Shown: positions 7,293 through 15,412 of the stretch, piece after piece
Position numbering within the stretch: position 1 is the stretch's first letter
Layout: each line of letters begins with the position of its first letter
NCBI GenBank assembly: GCA_050014355.1
Contig: JBEKDL010000039.1
Span: 1-21,182, forward strand
DNA length: 21,182 bases
Reading direction: 5' to 3'
Origin: Fen-1077 sp050014355
GTDB taxonomy: Bacteria > Chloroflexota > Dehalococcoidia > Dehalococcoidales > RBG-16-60-22
Position numbers and translations under genes: made by a program
Notes under the pieces: generated by a model
Told to the model about the DNA's origin: nothing
Databases searched by the model: none
What the model saw: only the letters and a program-made list of their open reading frames with translations

Positions 7293-8594
7293 ATGAGGCT
7301 TTTCGGCTCTTCCGGCATCCGGGCCGTCTTCGATAAAGACCTGCTGAATATCGCTTTCCGTGTCGGTCTGGGGGTAGGCAAGACCTCCGGGAATGTGGTG
7401 GTGGGCACCGATACCCGTACTTCCCGGGACGCCATGAAACACGCCGTAATCTCCGGACTGCTGGCCTCGGGCGCAAGGTGCTGCGATGCCGGGATAGTCC
7501 CCACGCCCACGCTGGCCTACATTACCCGCGAGTTCGATGCCGGCATAGTGGTGACCGCCTCTCACAATCCTCCGGAATACAACGGGGTAAAGCTGTTTAA
7601 CCCGGACGGCTCGTCTTTCGATTTAATCCAGCAGGCACAGATTGAAAAAGAGATACGGGCTAAATCTTATGGGGTGGCGAAATGGGAGGACATCAAACAT
7701 TGCGAGGTCTATAGCGGAGCTATCGAAAATCATATCAATAGCATCCTGCCCCATTTTCCGGATAAATTAAAAGTAAAGGTGGTAATCGATGCTGGTTGCG
7801 GCGCCGCCTCGGAGGCCACGGTGCGTTTGCTCGAAAAGCTGGGTTGTGAGATTGTCACCCTGAACTGCTTTTACAGCGGGTTTTTCCCGAGGGGCATTGA
7901 GCCTACGGAAGCTAACCTTCAGGAACTCTGCCGGACAGTGAAGGACTCCGGCGCCCAATGCGGCGTCGCCCACGATGGCGATGCCGACCGCATGATGGCC
8001 GTGGATGACCGGGGGCGGTTCATCACCGGAGATGTGATGCTGGCGCTTTTTGCACGGGCGCTCGGTGCTGACGAGGTAGTGACCACGCTGGATGCTTCGA
8101 TGACCGTCGAGGAAATGGGCTTTAATGTCAGGCGGACGAAGATAGGCGATACGTGGGTATCCGAAGAGCTGAAAAAGGGCGGCAGCTTCGGCGGGGAGAC
8201 CTCCGGGGCTTGGATTTTTCCCGAGATTTCACTCTGCCCCGATGGCGTTTTCGCTGCGGCTCGGGTAGCCGCTATCGCCGGCCAGCATAAGCTGTCGGAG
8301 CTGGTGGACGCCGTGCCGGTTTACCCGCTGGTCCGGGGCAGCGTTAGCAGCAAGGGCATTGCCATGCCCCGCCTGGAATCCAGACTATCGACCTTAAAGC
8401 CTGTTGCCACCAGCAACTCCGATGGCATCCGGTTGAGCTTTGATGACGGCTGGCTGCTGGTACGGCCGTCAGGCACGGAACCTAAAATCCGGCTCACCGC
8501 CGAGGCCAAGACCGGGGCCAGGGCGCAACAGCTATACGAAGACGGCCTGCGGGCTGTTAAAGATTCCATCGAGATTGGGGGTAAAGCCAGTTGA
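7293..8594 (+). CDS. glmM: Phosphoglucosamine mutase / phosphohexomutase (GlmM-type)
   Basis: A 433-residue alpha-D-phosphohexomutase with all four signature loops: the phosphoserine loop VVTASHNPPEYNG (S90), the magnesium loop DGDADR (228-233), the sugar-binding loop GETSG (301-305) and the phosphate loop RPSGTEPKIR (391-400). GlmM converts glucosamine-6-P to glucosamine-1-P in the cytoplasm for UDP-GlcNAc synthesis. The sequence alone cannot fully exclude a phosphomannomutase or phosphoglucomutase activity, but the cluster with glmS and GlmU-like proteins favours glucosamine. It starts directly behind a strong promoter, and its stop overlaps the TTG start of the next gene (TTGA), indicating translational coupling. 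Confidence 0.85.
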   Translation: MRLFGSSGIRAVFDKDLLNIAFRVGLGVGKTSGNVVVGTDTRTSRDAMKHAVISGLLASGARCCDAGIVPTPTLAYITREFDAGIVVTASHNPPEYNGVKLFNPDGSSFDLIQQAQIEKEIRAKSYGVAKWEDIKHCEVYSGAIENHINSILPHFPDKLKVKVVIDAGCGAASEATVRLLEKLGCEIVTLNCFYSGFFPRGIEPTEANLQELCRTVKDSGAQCGVAHDGDADRMMAVDDRGRFITGDVMLALFARALGADEVVTTLDASMTVEEMGFNVRRTKIGDTWVSEELKKGGSFGGETSGAWIFPEISLCPDGVFAAARVAAIAGQHKLSELVDAVPVYPLVRGSVSSKGIAMPRLESRLSTLKPVATSNSDGIRLSFDDGWLLVRPSGTEPKIRLTAEAKTGARAQQLYEDGLRAVKDSIEIGGKAS

Positions 8595-9793
8595 AAGCAG
8601 TGATATTAGCCGCCGGCGAAGGCCACCGCATGCGCCCGCTTACCGCTCACCGGCCTAAAGTGATGCTGCCCATCGCCAATAAACCGCTCGTGGAGCACCT
8701 GCTCATCGAGGTTAAAGAAGCCGGAATAGATGAGTTTATTTTCGTGGTCGGCTATTGTGACGAGCAGGTCAGGGAATATTTCGGCGATGGTAAAAAATGG
8801 GGCGTATCCATTACCTTCTCCGAGCAAAGGAAACAGCTGGGCACCGCGGACGCCATCCGTATGGCGGCAAACACCGTCGAAGGAAATTTTCTCGTCATCA
8901 ACGGTGATGTCATTATCGGCCGGGATGACATCAAAAGATTAAAGAGTAAAAAACACTGCACCATGAGCGTTATCGAGGTAAAAGACCCGCAGGGACTGGG
9001 GATAGTGGAACTCTCCGGTAACAAAGTAGTCAGTATTTATGAAAAAACGGAAAAGCCGCCGAGTCTCATGGCCAATACCGGCCTGTACCTCTTTACCCCG
9101 GAGGTATTCGAGGCGATAGCGAAGACGGAAAAATCGCCGCGGGGCGAGTACGAGATAACCGACTCATTGCAGATTCTCATGGGGACGGCTGACGGCCTAC
9201 ACTATCAGGAGATTAAATCCTGGCTGGACTTAAGCTATCCGTGGGACCTGCTGCGCGCTAACGAGTCCATGCTGGCCTCGCTCGAGCCGCAGAACCTGGG
9301 CAAAGTGGAAGATAACGTTGTTCTGAAAGGGGCAGTGGCCATTGGCAAGGATACCGTGATTAAGTCCGGGGCTTATATCGAGGGACCGGTGATAATCGGG
9401 GAGAGATGCGCCATCGGGCCGAACTGCTATATCCGCGCGTCCACGGCCATCGGCGACGGCTGTCACATCGGCGCGGGGGTTGAGGTGAAAAACTCCATTA
9501 TTATGAATGGAAGCAAGGTACCCCACCTGAACTATGTGGGTGATAGCGTCATCGGCGAAAACTGCAACCTGGGCGCCGGCACCAAGATTGCTAACCTGCG
9601 GCTGGATAAAGGCGATATCAATATCGCTGGCATCGCCACCCGCCGCCGCAAGCTGGGGGCGATTATCGGGGATAATGTGGAGACCGGGATTAACGTCTCC
9701 ATTAACGTGGGCAGTATAATTGGAGACGAGACCTTTATCGGCCCCGGAGCTTTAGCCCGCGGGGTTATTAAACCGGGTTCCAGGATATTTTAA
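8591..9793 (+). CDS. GlmU-like bifunctional sugar-1-P nucleotidyltransferase/acyltransferase (archaeal type), copy 1
   Basis: A 400-residue protein with an N-terminal Rossmann-type nucleotidyltransferase domain (LAAGEGHRMRPLT at residues 6-18, QLGTADAIR at 82-90, NGDV at 104-107) and a C-terminal left-handed beta-helix of hexapeptide repeats from about residue 245. The segment GAGTKIANLR and the later RRKLGAIIGDNVETGINVSINVG resemble the acetyltransferase half of archaeal bifunctional GlmU analogues. Likely role: acetylation of glucosamine-1-P and/or UTP-dependent formation of UDP-GlcNAc. The start is a TTG overlapping the glmM stop; it is required because the nucleotide-binding motif begins with the second residue and the next in-frame Met is residue 13. 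A GGGGG ribosome site precedes it at 8578-8582. Confidence 0.8.
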   Translation: MKAVILAAGEGHRMRPLTAHRPKVMLPIANKPLVEHLLIEVKEAGIDEFIFVVGYCDEQVREYFGDGKKWGVSITFSEQRKQLGTADAIRMAANTVEGNFLVINGDVIIGRDDIKRLKSKKHCTMSVIEVKDPQGLGIVELSGNKVVSIYEKTEKPPSLMANTGLYLFTPEVFEAIAKTEKSPRGEYEITDSLQILMGTADGLHYQEIKSWLDLSYPWDLLRANESMLASLEPQNLGKVEDNVVLKGAVAIGKDTVIKSGAYIEGPVIIGERCAIGPNCYIRASTAIGDGCHIGAGVEVKNSIIMNGSKVPHLNYVGDSVIGENCNLGAGTKIANLRLDKGDINIAGIATRRRKLGAIIGDNVETGINVSINVGSIIGDETFIGPGALARGVIKPGSRIF

Positions 9794-9813
9794 AGTTAAA
9801 CCGGAGGCGGTTT

Positions 9814-10989
9814 ATGAAACAGGCAGTTATTTTAGCGGCGGGGGAGGGGCAGAGGCTTAGGCCGTTCACGCTTACCCGGCCCAAGGCCATGCTTACCATC
9901 GCGGACAAACCGATACTCCAGTTCGTCATCGAAGCGCTGGTGACAGCCGGAATCCGGGAAATTATCTGTGTCGTCGGCTACCGGAAGGAGCAGGTCTACG
10001 ATTATTTCGGTTCCGGGGAGAGGTTCGGCGCCGAGATTTCTTATGTGACCCAGACGGCGCAACTGGGCACCGCCCACGCTCTGGCTACGGTTAAGGACAA
10101 AGTCGCTAAAGAATTTCTTGTCCTGTCCGGAGATAACCTGATTGATGTTAAAACTATCGCCGATTTTGCCCGGATAAGCCCTCCCGCCGTGCTGGTCAAA
10201 AGGGTAAGCGACCCGGTACGCTACGGGGTGGTGGATACCGAAGGCGGTAAAGTCAAGGGTATACTGGAGAAGCCGAAAGAGGCGGCGAGCAACCTGGTCA
10301 ATACCGGAATTTACGCGTTCACGGAGGACATTTTCCGGTCTATCGGGGACACCCTGGACATACCGGACGTCCTGAACGACATGATAGCTGACAGCCGTGA
10401 TATCAAAGCCTTGGAGACCGATGGCACCTGGCTCGATATCGTTTATCCCTGGGACGTTATCAGTCTCAATAACGCTATTTTGAAAGATATCGAGGTGGAC
10501 CTGGGCGGCGCTATCGAGGCGGGCGTGACGTTGCAGGGAAAGGTGGTGGTGGGGAAGGGTACTGTCGTCAGGAGTGGTTCATGTATCTACGGGCCGGCGG
10601 TCATCGGGGCAGGGTGCGATATCGGGCCGCATGTCTGTATTATGCCGGCGACCAGTATCGGCGATAACGTGGTGATATCCTCGTTCACCGAGGTAAAAAA
10701 CAGCGTTATCGGCAACGACGTCAGTATCGGCACGGGCAGCATCGTCAGCGATTCCGTCATTGATAAAGGCTGTGTTATCAAGGGGCGCTTTACCGCCGTC
10801 GGGGGTAAGAGCGAGGTGAGGATAAATGGGGAGAGCCCGGCCATCGATGTGGGCGTGATTATGGGCGAGGACTGTAAGGTAGAAAACAGTGTCACGGTGC
10901 AACCCGGGGCCATCATCGGCAATTACTGTGAAATCCAGATGTTAAAGATGCTTAGCGGAAAACTGCCCGACCACAGTCTGGTATATTAA
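9814..10989 (+). CDS. GlmU-like sugar-1-P nucleotidyltransferase with beta-helix domain, copy 2
   Basis: A 391-residue paralogue of the preceding gene: the same nucleotidyltransferase signature (LAAGEGQRLRPFT, residues 8-19), QLGTAHAL (83-90) and SGDN (105-108), followed by hexapeptide repeats from about residue 235. The C-terminal half has diverged from copy 1: it lacks the GAGTKIANLR and RRKLGAIIGDN blocks and instead has GRFTAVGGKSEVRINGE and an end SGKLPDHSLVY. One copy may therefore provide acetyltransferase function and the other uridylyl- or thymidylyltransferase function; this division is an inference. A strong GGAGG site lies 7-8 bases before the ATG. It is 20 bases after copy 1 and 12 before glmS, so it is part of the same operon. 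Confidence 0.8.
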   Translation: MKQAVILAAGEGQRLRPFTLTRPKAMLTIADKPILQFVIEALVTAGIREIICVVGYRKEQVYDYFGSGERFGAEISYVTQTAQLGTAHALATVKDKVAKEFLVLSGDNLIDVKTIADFARISPPAVLVKRVSDPVRYGVVDTEGGKVKGILEKPKEAASNLVNTGIYAFTEDIFRSIGDTLDIPDVLNDMIADSRDIKALETDGTWLDIVYPWDVISLNNAILKDIEVDLGGAIEAGVTLQGKVVVGKGTVVRSGSCIYGPAVIGAGCDIGPHVCIMPATSIGDNVVISSFTEVKNSVIGNDVSIGTGSIVSDSVIDKGCVIKGRFTAVGGKSEVRINGESPAIDVGVIMGEDCKVENSVTVQPGAIIGNYCEIQMLKMLSGKLPDHSLVY

Positions 10990-11001
10990 GAGGCTTAATT
11001 T

Positions 11002-12783
11002 ATGTGTGGCATCGTTGGTTATATCGGACAAAAAAGGGCCCAGCCGATACTTCTGAACTGCTTGAGTAAACTGGAATACCGGGGCTATGATTCCTGCGGC
11101 ATCGCTATTGCTAATAGCAACCTGCAAATTTATAAAGATATCGGCCGGGTCAAGGCTTTAGAGAAAACGCTGCCCCTTGTCAAGGGCACGGTGGGCATCG
11201 GACATACGCGTTGGGCCACGCACGGCGAACCTTCGAAAATAAACGCCCACCCTCATAGCGACTGCGCCGGGCGCATCGCCGTGGTGCACAACGGCACAAT
11301 CAATAATTTCCAGGAATTAAGGGAGCGGCTGGCTCAAGAAGGGCACACCTTTGTTTCCCAGACCGATACCGAAATCCTTGCCCATCTGATAGAGAAGTAT
11401 CTCGATGGCGATTTTACCGCCGCCGTGGAAAAGGCTTTGGGCGAAATCGAGGGCGCCTACACGATGATTGCTATGATGGTCGGTGAGCCCAGGCTCGTGG
11501 CCGCCCGGAAAGATAGCCCGCTGATTGTCGGCATCGGCGACCGGGAAAATTATTTTGCCTCGGACGTGCCCGCTTTGCTTGACTATACCAGTCGCGTTAT
11601 CTATCTGGAAGACGGCGATATCGCCGTGGTGACAGCCAACTCCGTCGCTGTCCGGAGTAATGGCTGCCCCATCGACCGCGAAGAGCACAAAATAACATGG
11701 AGCGTCGAGGATGCCCAGAAAGCCGGCTACGAGCATTTCATGCTCAAAGAAATTCACGAGCAGCCCAGAGTTATCCGGGACACTCTGGCCGGCTATATCT
11801 CGGCGGGAGAGCCGATGGCAGACCTGGCAGGGGACGGCGGCGGCCTGAACAGCACACTGATTCTCGCCTGCGGGACTTCTTACCATGCCGGTCTGGTGGG
11901 CAAATATATTATCGAAAAGCTGGTTGATGTCCCGGTTAGAGTAGAAATGGCCGATGAGTTCGTTTACAGCGGCCAGGCGACCGCCGGGAACAGGGCTATT
12001 GTTATCACGCAATCGGGCGAGACGCTGGACGCGCTGAAAGCGATTAAGAAGCTCAAGGAAGAAGGCTGCCGCGTGACTGCTGTCACCAATGTCGTCGGCA
12101 GCACCGTCACCCGTGTCGCCGACCGGACGATTTACCTGCGGGCGGGACCGGAAATCAGCGTCGCCGCTACCAAGACTTATATCGCGCAGCTTATCGCGCT
12201 GTACTGGCTGGCGCTGCCTTACGCCAAGGTTGACATAAAAAAGCTGGACAGCCTGGTTATGGGGCTAAGGCAGTTGCCGGGGAATGTCCAGCAAGTCCTG
12301 GACAACGAAGAAGCGGTTGCCGCGTGCGCCCGGCAGCTGGCAGGCTACGACAACGTGTTCTTCATCGGCAAGGGGATAAACTACCCTGTCGCTATGGAAG
12401 GAGCCCTGAAGCTCAAAGAAATTTCTTACATCCATGCCGAAGGTTACGCCGCCGGTGAGCTGAAACACGGGCCCTTTGCCCTGCTGGGTGAAAAAACGCC
12501 GGTGGTGGCCATCGTGACTCAAGATAACACCCACGAGGCCGTAACGACCAGCATCAAGGAAATCAAGGCCAGGCATTCCCCGGTGCTGGCCATTGTAGGT
12601 GAAGGCGATGAATCGATGGCGGGACTGGCTGATATGATTGTCACTGTGCCGGCGATTGACCCGCTTTTCTCGCCCGTGGTGAACTCGGTGGTTGTTCAGT
12701 TGCTGGCCTATTTTACCGCGAAAGAGCGCGGCTGCCCCATCGATTTCCCGAGGAACCTGGCAAAAAGCGTCACCGTGGAATAA
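11002..12783 (+). CDS. glmS: Glutamine--fructose-6-phosphate aminotransferase GlmS
   Basis: A 593-residue protein with the full GlmS layout. The N-terminal glutaminase domain begins MCGIVGYIG, so Cys2 becomes the N-terminal nucleophile after Met removal, and shows GHTRWATHGEP (68-77) and HNGTINNF (96-103). Two SIS sugar-isomerase domains follow: LACGTSYHAG (288-297) with QSGET (337-341), and later FFIGKGINYPVAMEGALKLKE with AEGYAAGELKHGP. The C-terminus PRNLAKSVTVE is the conserved tail that closes the active site. It makes glucosamine-6-P from fructose-6-P and glutamine, the committed step to UDP-GlcNAc. I see no glmS ribozyme in the 12-base gap upstream; expression appears to come from the glmM operon. 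Confidence 0.96.
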   Translation: MCGIVGYIGQKRAQPILLNCLSKLEYRGYDSCGIAIANSNLQIYKDIGRVKALEKTLPLVKGTVGIGHTRWATHGEPSKINAHPHSDCAGRIAVVHNGTINNFQELRERLAQEGHTFVSQTDTEILAHLIEKYLDGDFTAAVEKALGEIEGAYTMIAMMVGEPRLVAARKDSPLIVGIGDRENYFASDVPALLDYTSRVIYLEDGDIAVVTANSVAVRSNGCPIDREEHKITWSVEDAQKAGYEHFMLKEIHEQPRVIRDTLAGYISAGEPMADLAGDGGGLNSTLILACGTSYHAGLVGKYIIEKLVDVPVRVEMADEFVYSGQATAGNRAIVITQSGETLDALKAIKKLKEEGCRVTAVTNVVGSTVTRVADRTIYLRAGPEISVAATKTYIAQLIALYWLALPYAKVDIKKLDSLVMGLRQLPGNVQQVLDNEEAVAACARQLAGYDNVFFIGKGINYPVAMEGALKLKEISYIHAEGYAAGELKHGPFALLGEKTPVVAIVTQDNTHEAVTTSIKEIKARHSPVLAIVGEGDESMAGLADMIVTVPAIDPLFSPVVNSVVVQLLAYFTAKERGCPIDFPRNLAKSVTVE

Positions 12784-12803
12784 CGTCAGGAAAATTTATC
12801 AAT

Positions 12804-13253
12804 ATGACGATAAAGACCGTAGCGACCAATAAAAAAGCCTTTCATAACTACTTTATCGGAGAAAAATTTGAGGCTGGCATCGCGCTGACCGGCTCCGAAA
12901 TAAAATCGGTCAGGGAGGGGCGCGTTAGTCTGGTGGACGCCTACGTGAGGCCGGAAAACGGCGAGCTGTGGCTTTTAAATGCACATATCGCCCGGTACGA
13001 CCCGAGCAGCTATATGGGCCACGAGCCGACACGCCCGAGGAAGCTGCTGATGCACCGGAAAGAAATTAGCAACCTGACCAGCAAGGTGGCGGAAAAGGGG
13101 CTGACATTGGCGGCGACCCGTTTATATCTGAAAGGCAGCATCGCCAAGGTGGAAATTGCCCTGGCCAAAGGTAAAAAACTCTACGACAAACGCGAGACAA
13201 TCAACCGCCGCGAGACCGAAAGAGAACTAGCCAGGACGCTTAAAAGGCGGTAA
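12804..13253 (+). CDS. smpB: SsrA-binding protein SmpB
   Basis: A 149-residue basic protein of normal SmpB length. The OB-barrel core is visible (KKAFHNYFIGEKFEAGIAL, then TGSEIKSVREGRVSL), as are the HIARYDPSSY and KGLTLAATRLYLKG blocks. The C-terminal tail KGKKLYDKRETINRRETERE is the part that mimics the mRNA/anticodon in the empty A-site. SmpB delivers tmRNA to stalled ribosomes; the tmRNA gene itself starts 38 bases downstream, the expected pairing. It follows glmS by 20 bases with only a weak ribosome site, so it is probably read with that operon. Confidence 0.96.
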   Translation: MTIKTVATNKKAFHNYFIGEKFEAGIALTGSEIKSVREGRVSLVDAYVRPENGELWLLNAHIARYDPSSYMGHEPTRPRKLLMHRKEISNLTSKVAEKGLTLAATRLYLKGSIAKVEIALAKGKKLYDKRETINRRETERELARTLKRR

Positions 13254-13291
13254 AATATATTCAGGAGGTTTGTAAAAACCGTCCTTAAAAT

Positions 13292-13642
13292 GGGGACGCG
13301 CGGTTTCGACAGGGGAAGTGAGTTACAGGACCGCAGGTTGAGGTGCCGCTCCCTCATTAAACCGGTGGCAAAAAACAAGTGCAGAACCAGTAATGGTTGC
13401 AGCCTAATTAACTAGGTTGCCATCCAACCCGCGCCTCACCCTGGCAGGCCGGGATTGGGTGCCGAAAGGCCGGGGTGCCATCGCCCTCACGCCGGTAGGG
13501 GCGGTGAAAGATTTACCGGCTGGTCTGGCTCGACTCGGTCAGTTGAGGCGGGCCGGACAAGATTAAACAGCTGACTAAACTTGTAGGATGTCCTGGACAG
13601 CTTCTTCTGGACGGGGAGTTCGACCCTCCCCCGTCTCCACCA
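13292..13642 (+). ncRNA. ssrA: Transfer-messenger RNA (tmRNA)
   Basis: The 5' end GGGGACG (13292-13298) pairs with CGTCTCC (13632-13638, one G-U pair) to form the tRNA-like acceptor stem, followed by A and the encoded CCA (13640-13642). The 5' block GGTTTCGACAGGGG and the T-arm GGAGTTCGACCCTCC are diagnostic. Between them lie pseudoknot-rich segments. The tag reading frame most likely begins at resume codon GCA 13381 and ends at TAA 13405-13407, encoding AEPVMVAA, a proteolysis tag ending in VAA. The frame was chosen because only it ends in a hydrophobic-Ala-Ala tail followed by a stop. The gene is intact although a mobile element is joined to its 3' end; the last 68 bases are antisense to the recombinase gene. 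Confidence 0.95.
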
Positions 13643-15197
13643 AACCCACCACACGCTCTGGTGAATCCAGAGCGTTTTCTTTTTCGTTTGGATTGAAAAT
13701 GGTCACCTTTGACCCCGGTTTTTGTTTGATAGATTCGAACAACTGGAAAAACGCCGGTTTAGGGAGCAGGCCAACAATAGTCCTCGTATTAAGAAGGTCA
13801 ACATAGACCGCGTCCAACATTATCGTTAATAGTTTATGTTTCTCTTCCGGTGTTGAACCTTGCCATATTTTATCCAGGTTTTCGATCAACTCACCGGCTT
13901 TAATCGCTGCATCCATTTCTGGCACTACAAGTGTGTCAAGACTATCCTGAAGCAATTTCCGCTGGATATTATATTCGCCTTCCTCCACGAGTCCATCCAC
14001 GTAAGCCTTGCCCAGCCGCCTTAGCCTTTCACTCGTGCGTTTTCGTTCCTGTAGAACACGGTCGTGCTCGGAAATAGCGGCTATCTTGGCTATGACCTTA
14101 TCTTTCCAAGAAGACTCTAGAGTAATTACTTCTATGATAGCGTCCATCTGTTCATCGATCGAACTACACTTAATTGATTTATCACCGACGATACAATTAG
14201 CCTCCGGTCGTGCGCCTTTCCTTTCCCTATAGAGCGGGTATCCGTGCGAAGTTGTCTCACACCATAGGGGATAGCCGCAGTAGATACAGCGAATCAAGCC
14301 TTTGAGAAGGTAGTTCCTGAAAGCGGAAGAAACCGACCGGCTACTGTTCTTGGCTTGCTTGAGTTTTTGCTGAACTAGATTAAATAGTTGTTCGTTAATT
14401 ATCGGCTCATGTTGACCTTCGTATAGATGGCCGTGATAACGAACCTTACCGATGAAAAAGGGATTATGCACCAGCCAGCGGACGGAATAAAGGCTGAAAG
14501 GTCTCGGCCCGGATATATTTTCTTCGCTTCCGTTTTTTATTACATGTTTATTCCTGGTACGAAATCCCCGTTCATTGAGATATTCTGCCAATTTAGATAG
14601 AGTCCATTCTCCGGTGGAATAGAACTGGAAGATCTTTTTAACAGCTTCGACTTCATCCGGCACGATGTAAATGTGTCCAATTTTTTCCGCTGGGTTGTCT
14701 TTATCGGCACGTCTGTAACCGAACGGGATATCACCGTTAGGCAGACCGTTGATCGCTCGTTCTTTCATCCCTTTGGTAGTGTGTTTAGCCAGCGAATCAC
14801 TAAAGTATTGAGCGAAGGCACCTAACATTGCGATGAATAGCTTGCCCTCCGGAGTACTGTAATCAATATTCTCGGTAATGGATGAGAAAGCAATACCGTG
14901 GTCAGCAAGATGCTTGAAACTCTCAAGGGTAACTCCTAAGTTACGGCTCCAACGGTCGAGAGAATGAACCACAACAACATCAAAGGCTTTCTTCTGGCAA
15001 GTATCAAGAAGCCGGCGGAATTGAGGTCGCTTTTCGATGGAATCAGAACGAGCTGATATCCCCTCTTCTTTATAAACACCCCCGTTTTGCCAACCCTTAG
15101 CAGTACAGTACTGTTCAAACTCTCTTATTTGGGCTGATATCGACCAGTTATCCAATTGTTCTTCAGTACTTACCCGCGCATATAGTATTGCTTTCAC
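13575..15197 (-). CDS. Large serine recombinase (site-specific integrase of the ssrA island)
   Basis: A 540-residue large serine recombinase. The resolvase domain (1-150) has the nucleophile S10 in YARVSTEEQ, with HSLDRWSRN around residues 78-86 and the ENIDYSTPEGKL block. The recombinase domain follows (about 155-285, NGDIPFGYR through NPFFIGKV). Next come a zinc ribbon (Cys 304, 307, 335, 344; LIRCIYCGYPLWC) and a coiled-coil-rich C-terminal region. Such enzymes integrate and excise elements at short att sites without host factors. The start is GTG at 15195-15197 with a GGGAGGT ribosome site, overlapping the stop of the small upstream ORF (GTGA). The stop (TAG, 13575-13577) lies inside ssrA: residues ~519-540 are antisense to the tmRNA 3' end. 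Together with the orientation towards ssrA, this marks the island junction (attL). Confidence 0.93.
   Translation of the reverse strand: MKAILYARVSTEEQLDNWSISAQIREFEQYCTAKGWQNGGVYKEEGISARSDSIEKRPQFRRLLDTCQKKAFDVVVVHSLDRWSRNLGVTLESFKHLADHGIAFSSITENIDYSTPEGKLFIAMLGAFAQYFSDSLAKHTTKGMKERAINGLPNGDIPFGYRRADKDNPAEKIGHIYIVPDEVEAVKKIFQFYSTGEWTLSKLAEYLNERGFRTRNKHVIKNGSEENISGPRPFSLYSVRWLVHNPFFIGKVRYHGHLYEGQHEPIINEQLFNLVQQKLKQAKNSSRSVSSAFRNYLLKGLIRCIYCGYPLWCETTSHGYPLYRERKGARPEANCIVGDKSIKCSSIDEQMDAIIEVITLESSWKDKVIAKIAAISEHDRVLQERKRTSERLRRLGKAYVDGLVEEGEYNIQRKLLQDSLDTLVVPEMDAAIKAGELIENLDKIWQGSTPEEKHKLLTIMLDAVYVDLLNTRTIVGLLPKPAFFQLFESIKQKPGSKVTIFNPNEKENALDSPERVVGLVETGEGRTPRPEEAVQDILQV
13653..13685 (+). terminator. 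Intrinsic terminator of ssrA, lying inside the island
   Basis: ACGCTCTGG (13653-13661) and CCAGAGCGT (13667-13675) form a perfect 9-bp stem with a 5-base loop, followed by TTTCTTTTT. It starts 10 bases after the ssrA CCA end, so it is placed to end tmRNA transcription. The same bases encode codons ~505-515 of the recombinase on the other strand. Confidence 0.85.
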
Positions 15198-15391
15198 AGC
15201 TTGCCGACCTCCCTGCTTGAATAATCAAGACCATTATTTACCTGGGCGGGCTTGGTTGTCAAACGCAACGCGATACTGGCTATCAACGAGAAAAACTCAT
15301 CCAATAAAGCATCATCTGCCGGAGTTAGGAATATTTCTTTATCGTCGTAATTTTCACTTGCTGGCTTATGTGAATGACATTTGTTTCCCAC
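15194..15391 (-). CDS. Small ORF translationally coupled to the recombinase
   Basis: A 65-residue ORF (GTG start at 15389-15391) whose TGA stop overlaps the recombinase GTG by 4 bases, the usual sign of translational coupling. The protein begins MGNKCHSHKP, then has an acidic stretch and an amphipathic helix LTPADDALLDEFFSLIASIALRL (about residues 22-44). I recognise no domain. Small proteins in this position next to serine recombinases are sometimes accessory or directionality factors; that role is only a suggestion here. No good Shine-Dalgarno precedes the GTG, and a TGA closes the frame shortly upstream, so the start is uncertain but the ORF cannot be much longer. Confidence 0.6.
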   Translation of the reverse strand: MGNKCHSHKPASENYDDKEIFLTPADDALLDEFFSLIASIALRLTTKPAQVNNGLDYSSREVGKL

Positions 15392-15412
15392 AGATTTATA
15401 ATATAGTCATTG

